The notes under the pieces are model-generated. The model saw nothing but the letters and a program-made list of their open reading frames with translations, did no database searches and was not told the DNA's origin. From the NCBI GenBank assembly GCA_028456385.1, contig JALNQF010000411.1, forward strand, positions 1 to 32,918: DNA of 32,918 nucleotides. Reading direction: 5' to 3'. Position 1 is the stretch's first letter. Every line of letters starts with the position of its first letter. Position numbers and translations under genes: made by a program. The DNA is from Ophiosphaerella korrae (taxonomy: Eukaryota; Ascomycota; Dothideomycetes; Pleosporales; Phaeosphaeriaceae). This document shows, in pieces, positions 12,831 through 25,112 of this stretch.

Positions 12831-13901
12831 CAGCAGCTAAAATCAAAGCCCCTGCTAGCTTTCGGCCACTTTGGCGAATTTTTACGGTAGCGGATTCGGG
12901 AACCAGCCGAAACGAAAACACCCCGCCCAACTTCTAGAGATTCCTTCGCACTTTAGTGACGTTAATACTTGCCCTGATCGCAATAGTCACCTTAAAAGGG
13001 CGTGTTGTGCTATCGGAGTTATTGCTAGTCGCAGGGCGACGAGGAGCGTGAAAAGAGGGGAGGAATTCGACCAAATTCTGCGCACACCCGAGCCGTAAGC
13101 CACAGCCCTAGTCCCAATGTCGCCAACGCGAAAGCATCTAGATTAGGCCTCGTGCATGGTTCTAGAGCGAACCAGTGGGAGCGCCACGTGGAAGGAAAAC
13201 AACTGTGTGGCTGACGTAATAAGAAAAGCGGTTGCAAGTACATGAATCGTGCTCTAGCTGATTCAATATGAGGTACCGGTATTATGAGCATGGCGATAGA
13301 TGTGTTCCAAGGTTTGTGTGGCAATGATTTGCCCTGCAGGTGGGGACCAGGTTTGGACAGGGATTCTTGTGAGGCCATTTCTAGGAATGCAGGATTCTCC
13401 GGTCGCTATGCAATAGGTCCAGTGCCCTAGCAATTACTACCGGTAGTTCAATGTTCCCCGCCAACTGTACTTCTCAAGCGCGACGAGTGGGCGCAAGCGC
13501 TACTATCTATGCCGTATCGCCGCCTGCACCTATATAGCAAGATATAGACAGTTAGAAGAATTTACAATCGGTGATCGATTGTTAAGTGGCTTGCATGTGG
13601 CTTGCATGTATTGGCTTGTGGTGTATGTCAAAGATGACTTGCATATCGCGTGTATGTGGTGGCTTGCGGATGAGACATTTCACTTCCGCAACCACTAGCA
13701 GCATCATATGAAGCAGACCCGGAATTCACCGCAATCCTACACCAATCTTATATCTAGAGACAAAGGGCTTCATGCGTGCTGCCGCTTGCTGTCTGGGGTG
13801 CCGCTCTCTGCAAAAACGCAAGATCTGCTTCAACCAAGTCGTTGCCTCTTGTTTTCGAAACCTTGAATCTGCACACCTAGATTGATAGTGTTGGTATCGC
13901 A
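12831..13901. promoter_or_regulatory. GC-normal upstream region of the membrane-protein gene
   Basis: About 1.07 kb of balanced composition directly upstream of the gene at 13902. Short open frames on both strands are scattered here but have no family features. The last 160 bp contains CACCAATC (13739) and a TATA-like TTATATCT (13748), so the proximal promoter probably lies at about 13700-13890. An in-frame TAG at 13878 separates this region from the coding start. Exact elements are inferred. Confidence 0.5.
13586..13680. repeat. Degenerate GTGGCTTGCAT repeats
   Basis: Two perfect adjacent copies of GTGGCTTGCAT (13586-13596 and 13597-13607) are followed by partial versions (TTGGCTTGTG, GACTTGCATAT, GTGGCTTGCGG). 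It is TG-rich, the opposite of the flanking RIPed DNA, and lies about 230-310 bp upstream of the start codon. Confidence 0.7.
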
Positions 13902-15049
13902 ATGCAGCCCCTGCCTTCGCCTCCTGGGCCAGACGATTCTAAGGCGCCCAAAGTCTTGGCCGTTGTATGGACGCTATACATATTGGCTACAGCAGTTTTT
14001 GGGCTCCGCATCTACACCCGTCTAAGGCCAATTCGGTCAATTCGTTCTATTGGATGGGATGACATTACCATAACAATCGCATTTGTGAGCACTTTCAAGC
14101 CTAGCTAATAGCCCTACAGAAGCGCCTGCTAACACCTTGGTAGCTGTTGTTAACCGTCCAAATAGGACTTCTAGTCGTACGAGCCAAAAACGGTTTCGGT
14201 CGCCACAACTACTATGTCCCAGCTGAGAAAAGGAAGGAAGCAATGCGCTTGCTAGTAATCGCCCAGCTCATGTGGTCATTAGCCCTGGCAATGTGCAAAA
14301 TGAGTGTCGCGATCCTGTTACTTCGTCTTAGGCACGGGAGGTGGTGGAAGATATCCCTATACTTATTGGTATCACTTATACTTACCGGTACCGCTGCTAC
14401 ATATATTTCGGCATTCCTTCAATGCCGACCGATCGCTGCCCTGTGGGACCCGATGATACCAGGTGCCAAATGTTGGAAGCCAAAGTACGTACAAGCCAGA
14501 TTCTTTATAGTAAACATCTCCGTTATTGTAACGGATGTTACCTTTTCAGTCGTCCCGGTTACCTTTATCCGCCAGCTCAATCGGCCGCTACGCGAGAGGA
14601 TCGTTCTTTATTTCCTTATGGGTCTTGCATTATTCGGAAGCGCCGCATCTATTCTGAAGACAATCCAGGCCAGTAACTTCACTAAGAACAGCGATTCGCT
14701 GTGGACTGGTGTCGATATTACGATGTGGTGTTTCTTAGAACAGCAGCTTGGCATCATTGCTGCATGCATACCATATTTGAAATCTACCTTCGAGCGCGCC
14801 TTGACTCGTTTCGGCCTCCTACCGTCTCATCCCACTACAATTCCTAGCTTCGTAAGAGGATACGAAGGTCATTCTAGCGAACACCTCGGAAGGAATACTC
14901 TGAGCCAAAAGTGGCCCTGGTACACGAGGCAAGAAAGCGTTAGCGACAACAAAAGTGAAGAGAATTTATCGTCGAAGCTAGCGGAGTTGACCAGTAAGGG
15001 GTTTCCGAAGATGCCGGAGAGAACGGTCAAAAGGCAGCCGAAGAGTTAG
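13902..15049 (+). CDS. Seven-transmembrane fungal rhodopsin-like (PTH11-like) protein, two exons
   Basis: Exons 13902-14084 and 14144-15049, joined in phase 0, give 362 residues. Start: ATG after an in-frame TAG at 13878. Seven hydrophobic helices fall at about residues 17-36, 53-73, 95-121, 130-153, 179-203, 212-235 and 250-273. A roughly 90-residue hydrophilic, Ser/Lys-rich C-terminal tail follows. Family features: GWDD (51-54) before helix 2, GFGRH (78-82) in the first loop, Lys113 in helix 3, CRPI...WDP (155-164) with a second Cys at 171 (possible disulfide), and a P-rich end of helix 7 (IPYL). The N-terminus is short, without a CFEM cysteine domain. This fits the large ascomycete family of plasma-membrane proteins related to the Magnaporthe Pth11 receptor; ligand and partner are unknown. 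Codons show no RIP damage although both flanks are saturated, so the gene is probably functional. The family call rests on motifs, not a search. Confidence 0.88.
14085..14143 (+). other. 59-bp spliceosomal intron
   Basis: Begins GTGAGC, contains a TGCTAAC branch-point motif at 14127-14133 and ends TTGGTAG. Removing it joins ...TITIAF to LLLTVQIG within helix 2 without changing frame. Read through, the first exon would stop after 68 codons. Confidence 0.9.
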
Positions 15050-15599
15050 GTTCTTTGGATATAGATATAACACCTGGTGTTGCTATTTAGAACGTCTGGA
15101 CGTCTTGAGTCTTTCGTTTCGCGCAATCAACAATAAGAATTATATTAGGTTAGGAGGACTTATTGCCTCTTTATGTATCTAGAATTGTTATACAATGTTT
15201 CACTAGAGTTCCAGGTTAGTTAGATTTGCTACTACGTGCGTATCTATCCATCCACCAACCACCAAGTCAATCGGAGCGGTTTGGCGGATTCCGCTTTGTC
15301 TCGCGGCATGAAAAGTTGCTCATACGATATATGGTAAGGGAGAGTAACAGCAAGTGCTCGTACAAAATCGATAAAATTAACTGTAATATTGGGCTTGCTT
15401 AAGCGATCCGGCTCATGGCCGTAGCCTTGGTAGGGTGTGGGTGCGGCTGATTGTACGGCCTACAATATGGCGCGGTAAGGCTGAAATCGATCAGCTTGAT
15501 TTTAGCAGAAGGTGAATTTGCAAGTGACTAGACTACATATGCTTTATATCTTGAGAAGTGGACGAACACCTTAATCACACTAGCAGGGAGGACGGCCGA
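15050..15599. other. 3' flank of the membrane-protein gene
   Basis: Non-coding as far as I can see. AATAAG at 15131, about 80 bp after the stop codon, is a plausible polyadenylation signal. Normal CA/TG content and no further gene recognised. Confidence 0.5.
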
Positions 15600-15845
15600 C
15601 CTGCTCTGACTAGGGCCTTGTCGCAGGAGGCGTTGAATTTTTAAGTCTATGGTAGAAGAGGAAGAGGGTGTAGAGTCGCTACTATAAGCATCTATTAAGT
15701 TAGTTACTGCCAAGGTGTTACGAGCCACCCGCAACAAGTACCACCCACACTGCCACCAGTAGACTTCGACAGCGACTCGGAACCTGATGTTCCGCCTGAA
15801 GACTATAGCTGGAGCGCGGAAGCTGACTATAACACGAACACGTAA
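15600..15845 (+). pseudogene. C-terminal coding remnant of an LTR retrotransposon
   Basis: One plus-strand frame reads through this stretch with only two internal stops (TAA at 15642 and 15696), both explicable as RIPed CAA. It ends in an acidic, proline-rich tail (VDFDSDSEPDVPPEDYSWSA) and a TAA at 15843. That stop overlaps the first bases of the LTR beginning at 15841, as expected for the last codons of a retroelement polyprotein. No enzymatic domain is present in the part that remains, so gag or pol origin is undecided. A host gene fragment is the alternative. Confidence 0.45.
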
Positions 15846-16104
15846 CGGGTTAGTGGGTTAGCTGTTGCTAATCTACTAACCCGCTAGGAGGACTCTGTAT
15901 ATAGGCAGGCCTTCGGGCATAGATAGAGGCCTCGTAGTCAAGTTCAAGTACAATACAACTGTAACACTTGCAAATTACTTATTGCGATATTACTCTTGTG
16001 CGCAGCATCCCGCCTACAATTCCCCTAGTCCTTACATAACCTTCTAAGCCTAACATCCCTACAGCCCTAACTAGGATTAGCTACCCTATTAGAACCCCGT
16101 TACA
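15841..16104 (+). mobile_element. Lightly mutated LTR, about 264 bp
   Basis: Bounded by short terminal inverted repeats: GTAACGGG at the left (first base C instead of the expected T) and CCCGTTACA at the right, an LTR-like TG...CA layout. Inside are a TATA-like TGTATATAGG (15895-15904) and a downstream ACAATACAAC region resembling a transcription start. Preceded by a coding 3' end and followed by a gag-like frame. It is unrelated to the chromovirus LTRs and keeps normal CA/TG content. Confidence 0.6.
15846..15883. other. 17-bp imperfect hairpin inside the LTR
   Basis: Arms 15846-15862 and 15867-15883 with a TGTT loop. The two mismatches are G opposite T, so as RNA the stem would be fully paired through G-U. 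The left arm holds two GGGTTAG words. Confidence 0.7.
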
Positions 16105-16129
16105 CTTTGACTACTAGCTCAAAGTCACA

Positions 16130-16342
16130 ATAGCACTACCTACTGTACCTGCAGTAGCCTCCAGCTCTGCACCCTAAACTCTTACAACAAACAACGTAAA
16201 CATCTAGGAACTACAGGATTAAACAGCGGAAAACATAGGCCTTATTAGGACTCTTGCAGAATAAGTAGCAACGTTAACGCAACAACTTAACTACTACTGT
16301 TAGATTTGCGGTCACAAAATTGATGGATGTGAACTCGAGTGA
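16130..16342 (+). pseudogene. 5' fragment of a retrotransposon gag-like gene
   Basis: Starting at ATA 16130 (a plausible RIPed ATG, 26 bp after the LTR), one frame stays protein-like for about 70 codons. The only stops, at 16175, 16205, 16220, 16262 and 16301, are TAA/TAG and could come from Gln or Trp codons. The segment AENIGLIRTLAE, stop, VATLTQQL looks like the amphipathic N-terminal helix common in Gag proteins. The frame ends in TGA at 16340, where similarity appears to break off. Mutation is far lighter than in the AT blocks. Non-functional. Confidence 0.5.
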
Positions 16343-16744
16343 GAAAAGAGTTGATTGATTGATCTCTGTCTGTCTATCTCTGGCCCTGCGCTCTATCTAT
16401 GTATCTGCGCTGCGGCGGTCTCGGCTGGGTCTCTCGAGACGGCGGCGAGCCGGATCCTCAGCACTCATTCTGTTGAGGTGCTGGTCCCTTTGTTGTATCA
16501 GTTGTACTGACGTAGTCTATCTCCTTGCATGTGAGATCCTTTGTTTTTGATTCCTTTGTTCGTGAAGGTCGAGGCTGCGATCTTTTCAGCTGCGACGGGG
16601 TTAGCAGCTTAGCGATCGTCACGCTCGTGCGCCGAGCCAATCAGGTCGCCGCACTAGCTTAAGCGAGCCAATCAGCAGATTCCAGGTACACCCAGAACCT
16701 ATTGCGCTTCTCTACGCACATACTATCGCGCATCTAATCGCACA
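16343..16744. promoter_or_regulatory. GC-rich segment with twin CCAAT boxes at right edge of the island
   Basis: About 400 bp of normal to high GC ending abruptly at the RIPed block. It contains a CT-rich tract (16363-16410) and a perfect 12-bp direct repeat CGAGCCAATCAG at 16633 and 16664, each holding CCAAT in the same orientation 31 bp apart. Short open frames here have no features. This could be a promoter whose gene has been lost to the AT block, but that is inference. Confidence 0.35.
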
Positions 16745-17237
16745 TGTAATTATATAACTTATCTAATATACCTCTTTAGGTTAGTAACTTATTAGCAAGC
16801 TAGATATTTATAAGATAAGTATAAAATTATTAAAGTAGTCTTAGATTTTATTAATAAGTACTTTTATAAGGAATAGTATAATACTAAACTAAACTAAATA
16901 TAATTATTTTCTTAAAGTAACTTTAGTACTATAAAATATATAGTATATTAGTCCTAAAACAATTTAGTAATAATATTAAGCTTTTTAAGTTAAGACTAAA
17001 GTTTAAACTAATAATATTTAGAGTAACTAGTTATTATATAAGGAATAGTATACTACTAAACTAAACTAAATATAATTATTTCTTTAAAGTAACTTTAGTA
17101 CTATAAAATATATAGTATATTTATTTTAAAATAATTTAGTAATAATATTAAGCTTTTTAAGTTAAAACCTAAGTTTTTAAAAATATATATATATATAAAG
17201 AGTTTAGAGTAAAAAGCTTTAGAGTATACTTAGTACT
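16745..17237. other. RIPed DNA with a 140-bp direct duplication
   Basis: AT-rich and almost free of CA/TG. Two near-identical direct repeats at about 16865-17005 and 17037-17177 (period 172 bp) share AAGGAATAGTATA, TAAACTAAACTAAATATAAT and later blocks. Most differences are C/T or G/A, as expected for RIP acting on a duplicate. No gene. Confidence 0.8.
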
Positions 17238-17642
17238 TATTACTAAGTACTTATTATTAACTATAGGTAACCCTTATATATTATTAGTAGATTAGAAAGT
17301 AATAATAAAAGCTTATATAGTAATTAGTAATAACTATAAATAATAGTTAATTTATATATATAATATTAAGTATTAGCGTTCTAGGTTAGAGATTAGATTA
17401 CTAATACTATTCTAATAATACGTATTACTATTAATTATATACTTAGTACTTTCTTAGTACTTTATAACTTTATATTTACTAAGATTATAAATTTATAAAT
17501 TTATTATATATCTATAGTATAATTAGTTTTCTAATTAAGTTTATTATCTTATAAGTTATTACTTTACTTTTCTTATACTTTATTAGTAACTAAGCTAAGA
17601 CTAATTAGTTCTATCTTAATTTCTCTTATTACTATTATAATA
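17238..17642 (-). mobile_element. 3' LTR of a minus-strand chromovirus (variant with one internal unit)
   Basis: About 405 bp. On the minus strand it starts TATTATAATAGT after a polypurine tract (complement of 17645-17656) and ends near GTACTTAGTAATA. It carries a single copy of the internal unit that is tandemly duplicated in the LTRs at 23762, 24653 and 27917. It differs from the LTR at the other end of this element by more than transitions, so the two are not an insertion pair. Confidence 0.75.
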
Positions 17643-20600
17643 CTATCTCCTTCTTTATATATATTTCTATTTCTCTATCTTAAAGCTAAAGTTATTTATC
17701 TTATTTCTTTATTAATTTATAACTTTTTATTACTTCTTATACTATCTTATTTTTAAAATAATAAACTTCTTTTTATAGCTTATATTATTTAAAATAAAGT
17801 TAAAATATTTTTTTATTATTATTATACTTTATTAGGTCTTTTATATCTAATATCTTTAAATAATAGTAAGTATTATAATAAATATATTCTTACTAATATT
17901 TAGTTTAAATATTTTTTTTCTAGTATTTTACTTATAGAGTATAAGTATATAATTTCTATATAGTTTCTTTCTACTAAGTTATATAAGGTAAGCTATTAAT
18001 AGAGCTTAAAAGAAACTATTATTATAGCTTACTATAGCTAAAGCTAAGTATAAGTTAACTCTTTATAAGCTAGTTAAGCTTTATTCTTATATTAAGTATT
18101 TTTATAAATTAAAAGATTATAATAATACTAAATTATCTAAATAGTTTTATACTTTAGAAGCTATATTAGATTTTAAAAATATAGTATAAGCTACTTTAGC
18201 TCTTATTATATTAGGTACTTTTATTATCTCTTTATTTAGTAGTAATACTATAAACTTTCTTAGTTTACTATAAAGTACTCTAAAAGGTTTTAATTTTAGA
18301 ACTCTTTTAGTTTCTTAAAGTAGTTAAAGTTATCTTCTAGTTCCTAGGTATTTTTTTATATTTACTTTTTCTTATCTATACCTATTTATTTTACTAAGTA
18401 GTAATTCCTTCTATTATAGAATTAGTATACTAAAAAAATTTAACTTTTTATTCTTTTTATTTACTATATATATCTACTTTATATACTAGTAGTTCTATAT
18501 TTTATAGTACTTTTTCTAGTAGTATTATATAAAAGGTTAAGTATATTCTTATTTTACTTAGTAGTCTTAGCTTAAATATAACTAGTATAATTTTCTTCTT
18601 AATTTTATATAGTTTTATTTTTATATAATCTAGTTTTAAACTTAATTATTTACTTTTAATATTTTTTTAAATTAACTATACTTTTTCTCTTTCTTTAAAT
18701 TAAGGCTCCTTTCTATATTTTTTATTATAGTATTTTACTATTTAGTTATATAAAAATTCTATATTATATCTTAGTTAATTATATATTTCTTTTATCTTAT
18801 TTATAAAGTTTTTTCTTCTAAAAGTCTAAGATTTTATCTTTCTTAGTATCTAGTATATATTAGGATTAAATCTATAATTTATAAAAAAAAGTAATATTTT
18901 TATTACTATATTCTTTACGCTATTATATACTAGCTATACTATAAGTAGTAGTTATACCTAATTATTCTAATTGTAGTTAAAGTAGTATCTTAAATACTAT
19001 TCTACTATTTAGTTTATATATTCTAATTATTTATCTATTTATAAGTAATATACTATTAAAATTTAATATTATATTCCTAATTACACTATTATTATTTTCT
19101 ATAGTTTTAATATAAATTTTATATCTTTATCTATAATAATTTTATCTAGAATACTATACTAGCTAATTATAGTCTCTAGAACTTAGTATATAGTAACTTC
19201 TATCCTACTCTTTTTTTTATATAGTTTAAAGTAAGAGTACTTTATAAGTTTATTTACTATTATTAGAATTTTATTATACTTAACTCTTAATTTTAAGTTA
19301 TTTAATATAAGTAGCTTTATAATAAAGTCTATTATAATAGCTCTTTAAAGTTATTCTAGTACTTTAACTAGTTATAGAATCTTATATAGTACGTATTTAT
19401 AATATTTATTCTTGTAATATTCTATATAATTTTATAGTACTTTTATTACTAGTTATTTTACTTTTAGAATATAGTAGTTTTATAATAGTCTATCTAATAT
19501 TTTATTAATACTTTAGTATTTATATACTAGTAGTTTATAGAATTATTATATAAACTTTCTCTATATTATATTTAAGATATATATTCTTTTATATACTTTT
19601 ATAAGTTTTTTTTAAGTTTTAAGTTTTTTTATTTCTTCTTAAATCTATTTATTTAGCTTACTACTTTTTCTCTTAAGTATTATAGTAATTCTAAGTATAT
19701 TTAGAATTAAATATCTTTCTTTATTCTTTACTAAGATTATACTACTAGTATTTACTTCTTTTTATAAGTTTAGTCTTCTACTTAAAGTATTAATAAACTA
19801 TTTATCTTTACTTTTAGTATATATAATCTTAAGATTAAATATTAATAAGTATTTCTACTATCTTATATAGTATTATAATAAGTCTTTATTTATTATAAAT
19901 CTTATAAGATTCTTAAATTTAGTATAGACTTTTATTTAGTACTTTACTTTTTATAAGTATACTCTTTATTACTTAAATACTTTATAGATTACTAGTATTT
20001 CTTTATTATATATTAGGTAGTTAAGCTCTACTAGCTTTATCTTTTTAGAGAAGTATTTAACTAGGTATTTTTATTTAGTAGCTAGGTCTTTTTATATTAG
20101 TACTATTTTATAGTCTAAGTTTAATACGTCTATTTTTACTATTACTAGTAGGTCTAGGTTATATATTCTAATAACTAGGTTTTCTATAAACTTCTTTTTA
20201 ATCTTATTAAATACTTTATTATATTCCTTTATCTATTTAAATAGTATATCTTTTTTTATAAGCCTTATTATTAGTTCTATATCTTTAGACTATCTTACTA
20301 TTAACTTTTTATAAAAGTTAGCTAGGCTATAAAATTATTATACTTCTTTTAGGTTTTTAGGTGTTAGCTATTTGTTAATTAATCTAATCTTTTCTAAGTT
20401 AATCTTAATTTTTCCTAGTTTAATAATAAATCTAAGGAAGTCTATTTCCTTTATATAGAACTTGTATTTTCTTATCTTAAGAAATAATTTACTTTCTACT
20501 AGTTTCTCTAGTACTTTATATATGTATTATACGTATTCTTCTTCTATTTTTAAGAATATAAGGATATTGTCTAGGTATATAAATATAAATACGTCTAAGT

Positions 20601-21560
20601 ACTCTTTTAGTACTATATTTATTCTCTCTTAGAATACTACTAGTACGTTTATTAACCTAAATAGTATAACTAAGTATTTATATAGTTTATATTGTATTCT
20701 AAATACTATTTTCTACTTATTACTTTCTTTAATCCTAATCTAGTAGTAGGCGTTCTAGATATCTAGTTTTATAAAGATTCTTACTTTTTATAGTCTATCT
20801 TATATTACGTCTATTTGTAGTAAGGGGTATTAGTTCTTATTTATAATTACGTTAGTTTTTCTAAAGTCTACGTAAGGTCTTTTATTACTTATTCTTTTTT
20901 TATCTATAAATATAAGTCTATATACTACTAAGGACTTAGATTCTTATATCTATCTTTTCTTTAGTATATTTCTAATAAACGTTTATTTAATTTTAGATTC
21001 TTCTTCTATTTTTCTATAAACTAGGCTCTATCTTATATCTTTATCTTCTTTTAGGTCTATTACTAAGTCCTATAGCTAATATTCTAGAAGGTAATCTTTA
21101 GGTTCTATAAGCTATTTCTCCTATTTCTTATATTCTTTAGAGAATTCTCCTTTATATATACTAATATTAGCTTTTATCTTATCTATTCTATAGTAGTTAA
21201 TTTTTCCTATTCTCTAATTAATATATAGGTTAGTTATCTATAACTATAGTATTCCTAGTATTATATCTTATTTATTATTAATTGTTATTATATCTATAAC
21301 TATATTCTTAATTATTATCTCTTTTAGCTCTAGTATAGAGAGAACTATTTTAAACTTAATAAGTTCTTAAAATAGTTTTCTTTTAATTATACTTAGTTAT
21401 TAAAGGTATTTCTTTATTATATACTATATTCCTTATATTTCTATAAACTTTCTTAATATAAAGTTTTTTATAGCTCTACTATTAATTATTAATTATACTT
21501 TCTTTTTTTAATAAGTACTTATCTTTATAATATATAGGCCTCTTATACTTTCTAGCTTTT
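17643..21560 (-). pseudogene. RIP-degraded Ty3/Gypsy chromovirus pol
   Basis: Read on the minus strand, domains run from high to low coordinates. Protease: DSG region mutated to NSR near 21474-21500, and ILGIL near 21250. Reverse transcriptase: PYVDFRK near 20880, LDI-NAYY near 20750, active site YLDN at about 20565-20580. RNase H: IRIYNLDL-type start and later YNKE segment, about 19.9-20.2 kb. Integrase: zinc finger about 19.5 kb, first catalytic Asp near 19325, second near 19125, and the Glu of a TDGQTE-like stretch near 19030. Chromodomain at about 18285-18450. The last 600 bp is the non-coding tail. Stops are all TAA/TAG. The domain order RT, RNase H, IN, chromodomain is diagnostic of chromoviruses. 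This unit is probably a chimera of two elements joined by inversion. Confidence 0.85.
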
Positions 21561-23761
21561 TTTACTTAGGTATTTTTATAAATTATCTATTTTTCTAGAG
21601 CTATAGCTTTACTTTAAGTTTATATTCTTTATATTTTAGATATTTATTATACTTATATTTATACTATAGTCCTCTTAGGACGTATTTTTTAGATAGTTTT
21701 AGTCTAGGCCTTATTACTACGTAACCTTTTTTAGGTATAATTTTCTATCCTTAGATATCTTCTACTAGAATTACTCTTGTATAGTTATAGCCTTTTCTTC
21801 TTATAGGCTATACTTTATTATTTACTTTAGGGTTTCTATATATTATATAATTCTTCTCTAAGTATAATATCTATAATACTTTAAAGTATACTAGATATTT
21901 TAGGTCTATTATTTTATTATCCTCTTCCTAATATTAATCTTCTCTAGGTATATCTATTATTAGGATATAGTATACTACTAGTACTCTTAGTATATAGAAT
22001 TTATTAATCTATTACGTTTTTTTTATAAAGTACTACTATTCTTTCTATATAAGTATACTTCTTACTATAACTATATATTACTTTATCTATTCTTAAAATA
22101 GTATAAACTTTATTTCTTTAAGATTACGTTCTTTCTAGTCTTTATACGCTTCCTCTATACTTATAACTAGTAAGTATTTTTAAATAAACTTCTATTCTTT
22201 ATTTTATTCCTCTATATCTATTATTATATAGCTATTATAACTATATATATCTAGCTAGGTATACTATATACTTCTTATACTAATCTATCTTTTACTTTCT
22301 TATAGTCTTTTAGAAGAAGCTATAGTAGTTTCTTTATTTAGTACTAGTCCTTTAGCTTATATTAATAGGGTCTAGAGCTCTTCTCTTTCTAAGTCTTCTA
22401 TTAGTAAGTCTATTATATATACTATTTCTTCTAGCTATACTTTTATTCTTTTTTTTATTACTACTACTTTATTTCTTTATTATAAGAAGTATCTTACTCT
22501 CTACTTACTAGAAAAGTATATATAGTAGTTATCTTTGTAATAAAAGGTCTAATAGAGTATTACGTATTATATTTCTTTACTCCTAGCTACTTTTTCTTAA
22601 GGTTTAGCTTATACTTATAGTATTTCTTTTTTCTTTTTAGTTATTTTTAACTAAACTTCTTTATCTTTCTTATAGTCTTTACTTCTATAATCTTTTATAA
22701 AGTATCTTAGTTTTCTATATTTATAATATACTATATCCTTTTTCTTTTATAATTAGTAGTCTTTTATATAGTAGCCTTTCTTACTATAGTTAAAATATAT
22801 AAAGTCTTTATTCTTCTTTTTCTTTCTATCTTTGTTTACGTTAAAGATTAGAAGGTCTCTAGTATCTTAGTTTCTAGTTTAGTTACTATATTTATTCTTT
22901 TTCTATTCTTAGAGGTTATTATTAATTTAGATTACTTACTACTTTAAAGCTTCTAATATTCTAGGTTTTTCTATATATATTATTTTGTATCAAATTTTTA
23001 TATTAAGTTTTTATTTAAATTATAATATAAGAGCTAATTTATTCTATTCTATGTTTTAGCTTAGTTATTTAAATTATAATATATATTCTAGAACGCTCTT
23101 ACTTTATATAAGCCTCTTAAGTTTCTCTTTAGCTTATTAAGTAATATCTATATCTCTAAATACTACTCTTATTTATTTAGTAAAGTATTTATAACTTCTA
23201 AAAATAGCTCTAGTTTTATCTTTTTAGGTTATTAGTAAGTACGTTGTATAATCTATCTAGTAAGGCTTATACTATCTTATTACGTCTTTTTTAAGGTATA
23301 GTCTAATATATATTACTTTCTTTTCTTTTATATTAAAGTATAGTACTTATATATTTATCTAGAGTTATACTAATACTATAAAAGGCCTTAGTTTTTCTCT
23401 TATTCTATTAAACTTCTTAAAGATAAGTATCTTTAGTAGTTTCTTTATTGTACTTATCTCTAATTATTAAGTAATTAGTTCTATCTAGTTCTATTCTTTA
23501 ATAATAGCTTTAATTTATACTTTATTTTACTTTAAGTAGTCTTATAGTTCTTTATTCTACGTTTCTAGAGCTTTAATTACTATTTTTATATCTTCTTTAT
23601 TATTAATTAGTTTATTTATATAATCCTTAATTATCTCCTATATAGTACTATCTAACTTATAACTACTTCTAGAGGCTTTACTTATTAAACTTTCTACTAT
23701 TATATTAGCTAGACTACGCGCTACTTATACTTTACTTCTTATAATAACTAAATTAGTAAGG
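21561..23761 (-). pseudogene. RIP-degraded chromovirus gag and gag-pol linker
   Basis: Upstream of the protease on the minus strand. Two CCHC zinc-knuckle relics are visible: one near 22760-22800 reading FNYSKKGYYIKDY and one near 22690-22735 reading YKYRKLRYFIKDYR. In both, the Cys and His positions appear as Tyr, the change expected from TGT to TAT and CAC to TAC. The remainder to about 23700 should be the capsid part but is too altered to resolve. The LTR follows directly at 23762 in the 5' position for this strand. Gag would package the RNA in an active element; here it is inactive. Confidence 0.7.
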
Positions 23762-24202
23762 TATAATAGGCTTACTAGAGTTAACTTTCTAATAGCCTAA
23801 AAAGTATTAGTAGATTAAGAGGTAATAATAAAAGTTTATATTATAATCTATAATATACTATAAATAATAGAAGATATTTTATAACTATCTTATAATATCG
23901 CTTATAGTTAATAATTAAATTACTAATACTATCTTAATAATAGGTATTTATTACTAACTATATACTTACGTCTTTTAGCTAGCTTTATACTTTATATTTA
24001 CTAAGATTATAAATTATAAATCTATTACGTACCTAACTTTATACTTTGTATTTACTAAGATTATAAATCGCGAATCTATTACGTGTCTCTATTGTAGTTA
24101 GTTTCCTAGCTAAGTTAATTACCTTATAAGTTATACGTACTTTTATTATCTATAGTAGAGCTAACTAGTTCGAATTAGTCTTCTATTATTATAGCTATAA
24201 TA
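23762..24202 (-). mobile_element. 441-bp chromovirus LTR, minus orientation (pair of 27917-28357)
   Basis: On the minus strand it runs from TATTATAGCTATAATA to CTAGTAAGCCTATTATA (RIPed in this copy). It has exactly the same length and internal layout, including the 54-bp duplication, as the plus-strand LTR at 27917-28357. These two look like the original LTR pair of one element, now in opposite orientation. It is immediately followed by ATATA (24203-24207), which is also found in complement beside the partner LTR. Confidence 0.85.
23983..24090. repeat. 54-bp tandem duplication inside the LTR
   Basis: Two units of about 54 bp (starting CTTTATACTTTATATTTACT and CTTTATACTTTGTATTTACT). The second retains CGCGAATC and TTGT words lost in the first, so the two units were mutated unequally. 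Confidence 0.85.
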
Positions 24203-24652
24203 ATATAAGAATAAAGCTCTACTAGCTTATAAAAAGTTAACTTATACTTAGCTTTAGCTATAGTAAGCTATAATAATAATTATACTTAAGCTTTATTAAT
24301 AGCTTACCCTATTTAACTTAGTAGAAAGAGACTATATAGAAATTAAATACTTATACTCTATAAGTAAAACTTTAGAGAAAATATATTTATACTAAATATT
24401 AGTAAGAATATACTTATTATAATATTTACTATTATTTAAGGATATAAAGTAAAAAAGACTAAGTTTAGTATAATAATAATAAAGAAATATCTTAACCCTA
24501 TTATAAATAATTTAAGCTATAAGGAAAAGTTTATTATACTAGAACTAGGATAGTATAGAAAGTAATAAGGAACTTAGAATTAATAAGGAAATAGAGTTAA
24601 TAACCTTAGCTTTAGCCTAGAGGAATAAGAAGCTACCTAGAAAAAGGAATAG
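24203..24652 (+). mobile_element. 3' tail of a chromovirus, plus orientation, cut at 24203
   Basis: Non-coding tail between pol and the 3' LTR, aligning with 27480-27916 and with the complement of 17643-18100. It begins abruptly at AATATAAG next to the LTR ending at 24202. In the uninterrupted minus-strand copy the same place reads on into pol (18098). Its missing upstream half is the minus-strand sequence starting at 28358. A polypurine tract AAAAAGGAA precedes the LTR. Confidence 0.75.
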
Positions 24653-25112
24653 TATTATAGTAGTAATAAGAGAAACTAAGATAAAACTAATTAGTCTACG
24701 CTTAACTACTAATAAAGTATAAGATAAGTAAAGTAATAACTTAAGAAATAATAAGCTTAATTAGGAAGCTAATTATAACTAGAATATATAATAAATTTAT
24801 AAATTTATAAAATTAGTAAATATCGAGTTATAAAGTTATTATATAATAAATTTATAAATTTATAATCTTAGTAAATATAAAGTAATAAAGCTACTAAGAT
24901 CTTAGTACTATATAATTATTAGTAATACGTATTATTAGGATAGTATTAGTAATCTAATCTTTAACCTAGAACGCTAATACTTAATATTATATATACAAAT
25001 TAACTATTATTTATAGTTATTACTAATTATAATATAAGCTTTTATTATTAACTCTTAATCTACTAATAACTCTAGAGGTTATTAAGAAGTTAACCCTAGT
25101 ATACCTATTATA
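24653..25112 (+). mobile_element. 460-bp chromovirus 3' LTR, plus orientation
   Basis: From TATTATAGTAGTAATAAG to CTAGTATACCTATTATA. It contains a roughly 55-bp internal duplication (24785-24893). It ends directly against the RT thumb region of another element (25113), so this LTR marks the right end of an element inserted inside that element's pol gene. Confidence 0.8.
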